DNA of 64,000 bases from Rothia nasimurium (GTDB lineage: Bacteria > Actinomycetota > Actinomycetes > Actinomycetales > Micrococcaceae), in contig NZ_CAKMTJ010000008.1 in assembly GCF_928392795.1 (NCBI RefSeq), positions 62,001-126,000 of the forward strand, given 5' to 3'. Positions 59,088 to 64,000 of the stretch are shown piece by piece; the first letter of the stretch is position 1; each line of letters starts with the position of its first letter. The translations under genes and the position numbers were made by a program. Under the pieces are notes generated by a model that was given only the letters and a program-made list of their open reading frames with translations, ran no database searches and was not told where the DNA came from.

Positions 59088-60413
59088 TTATGCCTCTTCG
59101 GGGTGAAGGTCGACCTCCTGGTTGCTCTTGGGTACCATGCTGACCGCAATCACCGACACCACAGCCAGGGCCGCGATGTAGACGCCAATCATCCAGGACT
59201 GGCCGGTCTGCTTCAGAATCATCTCAGCGATCATGGGGGCAAAAGCGCCACCCAGAATCGCGCCGATGGCGTAGCCAATCGAGATGCCCGAGAATCGCAC
59301 GGAGGCCGGGAACATCTCGGCGTACATGGCCGACTGGGGGCCGTAGGAGGGGCCCAGGCCAATGGTGAGGATGAAAATAGCCAGGGTGAAGAGAGCAGCG
59401 TTGCCACTGTCGATCAGGAACCACATGGGTACGGCCCAGAGAATCATAAAGCCGTAACCCAGCTGGAAGGTGCGCACGCGGCCAATCTTGTCGCTCATCC
59501 AGCCGCCGACCATGGTGAAGGTAAGCCAGCCCAGGCCACCAATAAGTGAGGCGGTCATGGCGTCGCCGCGGGTCATGCCCAGGGCCTTCACGCCGTAGGA
59601 GATGAAGAAGGCGATAACCAGGTAGCCTGCTGCGTTGTTGGCGATGAAGATCAGGGCTGCCAGCACAACCTCTTTGGTGTTGCCCTTAAAGAGCTGCTTG
59701 AGCGGAGCTGATTCGCGCTTCTTGAGGTTCTGCATCTCCTTGAAGACGGGGGATTCTTCAACGGAGTGGCGGATGTAGAAGCCCACCAGAATCAGGATGA
59801 TGGACGACCAGAAGGGGATACGCCAGCCAAAGCTGAGGAACTGCTCTTCGGTCAAAATGGAGTTGAGGAAGAGGTTGACCAGGGTTGCCAGAATCATGCC
59901 CAGGGGCACGCCGATCTGGGGGAAGGCTCCGAAGAAGCCGCGCTTGTTGCGGGGTGCGTGCTCCACCGACATGAGGGCGGCGCCGCCCCATTCGCCGCCG
60001 GCTGAGAAGCCCTGGAGAATACGCAGAACCACGATAATGATGGGCGCTGCGATGCCGATTTGGGCGTAGGTGGGCACAAAACCGATACCGACGGTGGCGA
60101 TACCCATCAGGATGAGGGTGAGCACCAGGGTGATGCGGCGGCCGAACTTGTCGCCGATGTGGCCGGCGACGATAGCGCCGAGCGGGCGGAAGATAAAGCT
60201 AATACCCAGGGACGCCCACGAAACGATCTGGGCGATGGTCTTGTCTTCACCTTCGGGGGTGAAGTACTGGGCGGCAAGAATCAGGCCTGCGGCCTGGGCG
60301 TAGATGAAGAAGTCGTACCATTCGATGGTGGTGCCGATGAGGGTGCCTGCTAGCACCTTCTTTTCTTCGCGGCTGACCCGGTGACGGGTGCTAGCTGCCA
60401 TGTGTGAAGACAT
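59088..60413 (-). CDS. MHS-family MFS transporter, probable aromatic acid uptake
   Basis: About 441 residues from ATG 60413, with AAGGAG spaced 7 nt. The metabolite:H+ symporter signature is clear: GTLIGTTIEWYDFFIYAQAA, FIFRPLGAIVAGHIGDKFGR, and ILQGFSAGGEWGGAALMSVE. Twelve membrane segments, C-terminal charged tail. MHS members import shikimate, proline, citrate or aromatic acids. The promoter carries a GntR-type box on its -10 and a partial PaaR-type box further upstream, so uptake of phenylacetate and/or hydroxyphenylacetate is the best guess. Confidence 0.82.
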   Translation of the reverse strand: MSSHMAASTRHRVSREEKKVLAGTLIGTTIEWYDFFIYAQAAGLILAAQYFTPEGEDKTIAQIVSWASLGISFIFRPLGAIVAGHIGDKFGRRITLVLTLILMGIATVGIGFVPTYAQIGIAAPIIIVVLRILQGFSAGGEWGGAALMSVEHAPRNKRGFFGAFPQIGVPLGMILATLVNLFLNSILTEEQFLSFGWRIPFWSSIILILVGFYIRHSVEESPVFKEMQNLKKRESAPLKQLFKGNTKEVVLAALIFIANNAAGYLVIAFFISYGVKALGMTRGDAMTASLIGGLGWLTFTMVGGWMSDKIGRVRTFQLGYGFMILWAVPMWFLIDSGNAALFTLAIFILTIGLGPSYGPQSAMYAEMFPASVRFSGISIGYAIGAILGGAFAPMIAEMILKQTGQSWMIGVYIAALAVVSVIAVSMVPKSNQEVDLHPEEA

Positions 60414-60481
60414 CGGTGTCTCCTTGTGTGCGGGGGTGGATGATATGCGCCCTCCTGAGGTGGGGGTCACATTTGTTTGAA

Positions 60482-60509
60482 ATCATATACGAAAATGTGG
60501 GGTGTGCAA
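60482..60509 (-). promoter_or_regulatory. GntR-type operator in the MHS promoter
   Basis: ATCATATACGAA at 60482-60493. Leftward -10 TATGAT (60482-60487), 16-bp spacer, -35 TTGCAC (60504-60509). The overlap of operator and -10 is the same as in the two hpa promoters. Confidence 0.6.
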
Positions 60510-60528
60510 TAGGTCTGCGCGAGAAATT

Positions 60529-60546
60529 TTTTAACGCTCGGTCAGT
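60529..60546 (-). promoter_or_regulatory. Partial PaaR-type operator upstream of the MHS promoter
   Basis: Read leftward: ACTGACCGAGCGTT, identical to the consensus for 14 bases, then the right half is lost (AAAA instead of CAGT). Located 20 nt upstream of the -35. Confidence 0.45.
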
Positions 60547-60584
60547 AATTTTTTACTCGCCCCGCACACAGGGGCTTAAGGACG

Positions 60585-60618
60585 CCTGCCCCACCCGGGT
60601 GCGTCCGGGCGGGGCAGG
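60585..60618 (-). terminator. Terminator of the aldehyde dehydrogenase gene
   Basis: CCTGCCCC (60585-60592) and GGGGCAGG (60611-60618) form the stem. A wider GCCCCGCAC / GTGCGGG pairing surrounds it. It begins just downstream of the leftward stop at 60630. Confidence 0.6.
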
Positions 60619-60629
60619 TGCGGGTGGGG

Positions 60630-62045
60630 CTATTCGCAGATAACCTGCGGCAGGCCCATGTGCTTGAGGCCTTCGACGCCAAACTCCACGCCGTAACCTG
60701 ACTCCTTGATGCCGCCGAAGGGGATGCGGGGGTCAATCGCGCCGTGCTTGTTAATCCAGACGGTGCCGGCCTGAACCTTGGCAGCAACCTCCCGGGCTCG
60801 CTCAATATTTGATGACCAGACCGAGGCGCCCAGGCCCACATTCAGCTTGTTGGCCTCTTCGAGGGCTTCCTCCAGGGTGGAGTAGCGGATAATCGGCAGA
60901 GCCGGGCCAAACTGCTCCTCAACCACCAGGGGGTTGTCCTTGTCAATATCGGCAATCAGGGTGGTGGGGTAGAAGAAGCCCTTGGCCCCTTCATCAGGGT
61001 TACCACCCAGCAGGACGCGCGCACCGGCGTCCTTAGCTTTCTGGACTAGATTGGCAACAATGTCGTACTGGGCCTTGTTCTGCAGGGGACCCAGAACGTT
61101 CTGCTCATCAAGACCTACACCCATAGGCATATTCTGGGCAACGGCAACCAGCTCGCCGCAGACCTGGTCGTAGAGGGAGTCGGGTACATAGAGGCGCTTG
61201 AGGGCCGCGCAGGTCTGGCCGGTGTTGATAAAGGCGCCCCAGAAAAGCCCCTCGGCGATGGCCTTGGGGTCGGCGTCATCCAGTACGATACCGGCGTCAT
61301 TGCCGCCCAGTTCCAGGGTGAGGCGCTTGAGGGTATCGGCCGTTGATGCGGCAATCTTCTTGCCGGTAGCGGTAGAGCCGGTAAAGGTAATCTTATCGAT
61401 GCCCGGGTGGGTGGTCATGGCAGCGCCTACCTCGGGAGTTGCCGGGATAATCTGCACAACGCCCTCGGGGAGCACGGTATTGATTACCTCAACCAGGGCC
61501 AGCACGCTCAGGGTGGTGTACTCGGACGGCTTGAGCACAATGGTGTTACCCATGCGCAGGGCCGGGGCAATCTGCCAAATGGTAATCATGAGGGGCCAGT
61601 TCCAGGGGCCGATGCCGCCCACTACGCCAATGGGGCGGTAGTTGAGCACGGCGCGGGTCTCGCCGTCATCCACCAGGGTCTCTTCCTCCATGCCGAAGGA
61701 CGCGGTGGCGCGAGTCCAGGCTACGCAACCGCCCAGCTCAAACCGAGCATTGGGGCCGTTGAGGGGCTTACCCTGCTCGCGCGACAGCAGTTCGGCCAGG
61801 GGCTCGGAGGCCTGCTCGATGGCGTCCGCCATCTTCATGAGGTAGTCGCTGCGCTCGGCGTGAGAGAGGGCTGCCCAGGCGGGCTGGGCCTCCCGCGCCT
61901 TGGCGACAAGCTGGTCAAGGACGTCGGTGCCCTGCTCGGGTGCCAGGCCGATAAGCTCTTCGGTGGCCGGGTCAAAAACCTCGCGGGTGCCGCCCACGGT
62001 CACGCGGCTCACCAGTTCTGAGTAGGATGTGGGTAGTGACAGCAT
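60630..62045 (-). CDS. NAD-dependent aldehyde dehydrogenase, possibly phenylacetaldehyde
   Basis: 471 residues from ATG 62045, where AAGGAG is 6 nt upstream; a longer frame runs through the neighbouring regulator and is discarded. ALDH motifs: GVVGGIGPWNWPLMITIWQI, FTGSTATGKKIAASTADTLK, LELGGNDAGIVLDDAD (general base Glu) and FINTGQTCAALKRLYVP (catalytic Cys). It resembles the AldA/gamma-guanidino and betaine-type subfamily. It is divergent from an AraC/FeaR-type regulator; FeaR controls feaB (phenylacetaldehyde dehydrogenase) in E. coli, so oxidation of phenylacetaldehyde or 4-hydroxyphenylacetaldehyde is plausible. Substrate inferred. Confidence 0.75.
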   Translation of the reverse strand: MLSLPTSYSELVSRVTVGGTREVFDPATEELIGLAPEQGTDVLDQLVAKAREAQPAWAALSHAERSDYLMKMADAIEQASEPLAELLSREQGKPLNGPNARFELGGCVAWTRATASFGMEEETLVDDGETRAVLNYRPIGVVGGIGPWNWPLMITIWQIAPALRMGNTIVLKPSEYTTLSVLALVEVINTVLPEGVVQIIPATPEVGAAMTTHPGIDKITFTGSTATGKKIAASTADTLKRLTLELGGNDAGIVLDDADPKAIAEGLFWGAFINTGQTCAALKRLYVPDSLYDQVCGELVAVAQNMPMGVGLDEQNVLGPLQNKAQYDIVANLVQKAKDAGARVLLGGNPDEGAKGFFYPTTLIADIDKDNPLVVEEQFGPALPIIRYSTLEEALEEANKLNVGLGASVWSSNIERAREVAAKVQAGTVWINKHGAIDPRIPFGGIKESGYGVEFGVEGLKHMGLPQVICE

Positions 62046-62186
62046 TGTCATCTCCTTGCTGTTAAAAACGGTTACATCTATGATGTGAGTCACGGTTTTA
62101 TGCGCGTTAGGCGAGCCGTGCACAGTATTTGGCGCAGTGTGCGCCCGACCACTTATGTGACCGCAGGACAGCAGGAGGACGCCCAC

Positions 62187-63146
62187 GTGAGCCAAGAAGA
62201 AAACCGCGCAGCCTACCGCTTCAGGCAGCACCAAGAACTCGGCTTCACCGACTGGTGTGCCGGTGCGCGCGAAAGCTTCGGCGACCTGCGTATCACCTGT
62301 GATGACCCCGAAAACTTCAGTGCCAACGTCCGCACCGCCTCCCTGGGGGATGTAGAACTCTTCGACATGACCACCCCTGCCCACAGTGTCGCCCGCACCC
62401 CCGACGCGCACGACGCCGAACACAACGGCTACTGCAAACTCAGCCTGCAGCTCGACGGCGAAGCCGTGCTCACCCAGGACGGGCGCACCTGCCACCTGCG
62501 CCCCGGCGACCTGGCCCTCTACGTGACCAAACGCCCCTACCAGCTCGAATACCCCGGCCAGCAGCGCAGCCTCATTGTGCTCTTCCCGCAAAACTTCGTG
62601 CACCTGGGGGCCGACTATGTAGGGGTCATTACGGCTACCCCCGTCTCCGACCAGCAAGGGCTCGGAAAGTTCGCCGTGCCCCTCTTTGAGCAGCTCGCAG
62701 CCAACCTTGACGAACTCAGCGGCCCCCACGCCCTGGCCCTCGTACGCTCAGCCCTCGAAATGCTGATTACCGTCATGGCAGCAGAGTCAAACGAAGCCGG
62801 GCGCTCGCCGGGCAATATGCTCTTTCACCAGGCCGTCGCCTATATTGAAGAGCATCTGGGCGACCCCGACCTGGGTCCCGGTAAAATTGCTGACGCTCTT
62901 TACATCTCTCTGCGGCAGCTGCATGGCAGGTTTGCGGCCAATCAGCAGACCGTCTCTACCTACATCCGCACCCGCCGCCTGGAATGTATTCGAGAGGATT
63001 TGGCTAACCCCCTTTACCGCGGGGATTCGGTGCAGACTATCAGTGCTCGCTATGCCCTGTTTGACCCCTCGCACGTGAGTAAGGCCTTTAAAGCTGAATA
63101 CGGTGAATCACCCTCGGCCTACCGGGCGAGAATGCTGGCTAGCTAG
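62187..63146 (+). CDS. AraC-family regulator, FeaR-like
   Basis: 319 residues from GTG 62187 (AGGAGG upstream). The N-terminal cupin-type AraC-binding-like domain has DVELFDMTTPAHSVARTPDA, CKLSLQLDGEAVLTQDGRTC and RPGDLALYVTKRPYQLEYPG. The C-terminal double HTH runs from about residue 215 (YIEEHLGDPDLGPGKIADAL, YISLRQLHGRFA, then FDPSHVSKAFKAEYGESPSA). This domain order matches FeaR and related activators of aromatic amine use. Divergent from the aldehyde dehydrogenase, which it probably activates. Confidence 0.8.
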   Translation: MSQEENRAAYRFRQHQELGFTDWCAGARESFGDLRITCDDPENFSANVRTASLGDVELFDMTTPAHSVARTPDAHDAEHNGYCKLSLQLDGEAVLTQDGRTCHLRPGDLALYVTKRPYQLEYPGQQRSLIVLFPQNFVHLGADYVGVITATPVSDQQGLGKFAVPLFEQLAANLDELSGPHALALVRSALEMLITVMAAESNEAGRSPGNMLFHQAVAYIEEHLGDPDLGPGKIADALYISLRQLHGRFAANQQTVSTYIRTRRLECIREDLANPLYRGDSVQTISARYALFDPSHVSKAFKAEYGESPSAYRARMLAS

Positions 63147-63152
63147 CCTGTC

Positions 63153-63199
63153 GAAAAGTGCAACTGCCGTATGAAAAGTGACGGGCACTTGCACTTTTC
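63153..63199 (+). terminator. Stem-loop after the AraC gene
   Basis: Perfect 11-bp arms GAAAAGTGCAA (63153-63163) and TTGCACTTTTC (63189-63199), extended by partial pairing (CTGCCGT / ACGGGC). It follows the stop codon by 7 nt. Confidence 0.65.
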
Positions 63200-63281
63200 C
63201 GATGGCGTCTCCCTATCGCTCGAAATGCTTTACTGGTAAAGTAATGCCTGTAAGGAAAACTAACCTGAAAGGCATAAGACC

Positions 63282-64000
63282 GTGGCACCTAAAATCGGCT
63301 TCCTCTCCTTTGGCCACTACGGCGACTACCCCGGCTCCAAAACCCGCACCGGCGCCGACATGCTCCACCAAGCCATCGATTTAGCGGTCGGCGCTGAAGA
63401 CATCGGGCTGGACGGGGCCTTCTACCGCGTCCACCACTTCGCCCAGCAACAGATGTCCCCCTTCCCCCTGCTGGCCGCCGCAGCAGCCCGCACCTCCACC
63501 ATCGAGCTGGGCACCGGCGTCATCGACATGCGCTACGAAAACCCGCTCTACATGGCAGAACAGGCTGCCATGGTTGACCTGATTGCCGGTAACGAGCGCC
63601 TACAGCTGGGTATCTCCCGCGGCTCACCCGAGACCGTCTACAAGGGCTTTGCCCACTTCGGCTACCTACCTGCCGAGGGGGAGGACGAGTCTGACATGGC
63701 TCGCCGTCACACCGCCCTCTTCCGCGAGGCTATTGCCGGGAAGGGAATCGCCCAGAGCGTTTCTGACCCCATCCAGCTTGATCCGATTACGCCCCAGTCA
63801 CCCGGCCTGCCCCGTCGTATCTGGTGGGGTGCTGGCACTCGCGATACTGCCCGCTGGACCGGCGAACAGGGCATGAACCTTATGTCCTCCACCCTGCTGT
63901 TGGAAGATACCGGTGTGCCCTTTGACCAGCTCCAGGCCGAGCAACTACGTATCTTCAAGCAGGCTTGGGCGGACGCCGGGCACGAGGGTACCCCGCGCAC
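63282..64000 (+). CDS. LLM-class flavin-dependent oxidoreductase, 5' part
   Basis: At least 239 residues from GTG 63282; continues past the window. Bacterial luciferase-like fold: IGFLSFGHYGDYPGSKTRTG, LAVGAEDIGLDGAFYRVHHF, ARTSTIELGTGVIDMRYENP and RLQLGISRGSPETVYKGF, with the usual beta-barrel order. FMNH2- or F420-dependent oxidation of an unknown substrate. A weak ribosome site (GAAAGG) precedes the start. Confidence 0.8.
   Translation, partial: MAPKIGFLSFGHYGDYPGSKTRTGADMLHQAIDLAVGAEDIGLDGAFYRVHHFAQQQMSPFPLLAAAAARTSTIELGTGVIDMRYENPLYMAEQAAMVDLIAGNERLQLGISRGSPETVYKGFAHFGYLPAEGEDESDMARRHTALFREAIAGKGIAQSVSDPIQLDPITPQSPGLPRRIWWGAGTRDTARWTGEQGMNLMSSTLLLEDTGVPFDQLQAEQLRIFKQAWADAGHEGTPR

Larger units (their letters stand above)
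1992..63976. repeat. Over-represented octamer GCGGACGC / GCGTCCGC (dispersed)
   Basis: By hand scan about 42 exact copies. Forward at 1992, 3665, 3713, 4305, 6460, 12280, 15603, 17937, 19685, 22024, 23053, 24085, 25077, 25955, 30651, 35602, 36839, 37532, 42002, 42092, 43862, 47004, 50731, 50935 and 63969. Reverse at 6875, 8327, 9341, 12580, 14487, 18775, 25095, 27632, 29081, 30964, 34986, 40077, 51168, 52316, 54332, 56923 and 61822. About six would be expected at 60% GC. Copies occur in different frames and in some intergenic sites. No copies are seen in the MFS, GH16 or SLH genes. Confidence 0.6.

Noticed and set aside
62046..62729. Upstream extension of the aldehyde dehydrogenase
   Set aside because: It would lie antisense to the AraC-type gene. 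ATG 62045 has AAGGAG at the right distance.
1..64000. Search for tRNA or rRNA genes
   Set aside because: No T-loop GGTTCGAATCC-type signals in cloverleaf context and no rRNA-like stretches were noticed by eye. A covariance-model scan would settle it.

Overview
The window is about 64 kb of high-GC DNA with dense, mostly operonic genes, many GTG/TTG starts and strong GGAGG-type ribosome sites. Gene content (PdxR-type MocR regulator with pdxST, TPM protein, HSP90-TPR-YbjN operon, Mn-type homoprotocatechuate dioxygenase, CoA-dependent phenylacetate pathway) points to a high-GC Gram-positive of the Micrococcales. My best guess is a Rothia-like member of the Micrococcaceae, inferred from style and families only. 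I saw no tRNA, rRNA, CRISPR array, transposase or prophage.

Layout. 1-6 kb: housekeeping and transport genes (S4 RNA-binding protein, two GNATs, AroE-like protein, MATE exporter) and an AT-richer MFS exporter with an overlapping leader ORF. 6-10.3 kb: HSP90 / helical-repeat / YbjN operon. 10.4-17 kb: two toxin-antitoxin loci whose antitoxin-side gene is intact but whose toxin is decayed, a YhgE/Pip protein with its TetR regulator, a PLD-like protein and a TPM protein. 18-24.6 kb: pdxST and a PdxR-like regulator separated by a Tat-exported GH16 protein. The GH16 mRNA leader is a run of five small hairpins.

24.7-63.1 kb is a large aromatic and branched-chain catabolic region. First comes a homoprotocatechuate (hpa) meta-cleavage operon with its own GntR regulator, divergent from a single-component FAD monooxygenase. 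Then follow an SLH-protein gene between 84-nt direct repeats, paaABCDE plus paaG, and valine/isobutyrate genes (mmsA, hydrolase, acyl-CoA dehydrogenase, SDR, mmsB). After these come paaI, paaK, paaR, paaZ, an intact hipBA pair, the beta-oxidation genes paaH/paaF-like/paaJ-like, an MHS-family transporter, and an aldehyde dehydrogenase next to an AraC/FeaR-type regulator. The window closes in an LLM-class flavin oxidoreductase.

How they fit. Phenylacetaldehyde could be oxidised to phenylacetate (aldehyde dehydrogenase), activated (PaaK), epoxidised (PaaABCE), isomerised, ring-opened (PaaZ) and beta-oxidised. Hydroxyphenylacetate could be hydroxylated by the monooxygenase, cleaved by HpaD and processed to pyruvate and succinate semialdehyde. 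Two operator families can be read by eye. A PaaR-type site, ACTGACC(A/G)NNCG(T/G)TCA, lies before paaA/mmsA, paaI, paaZ and the thiolase operon, with a degraded copy before the MHS transporter. A GntR-type site, AT(C/G)ATATACGA, covers the -10 of both hpa promoters and of the same transporter. Signals outside ordinary annotation: the octamer GCGGACGC in about 42 exact copies on both strands, long palindromes at gene ends with compensatory changes between copies, and the hairpin leader of the GH16 gene.
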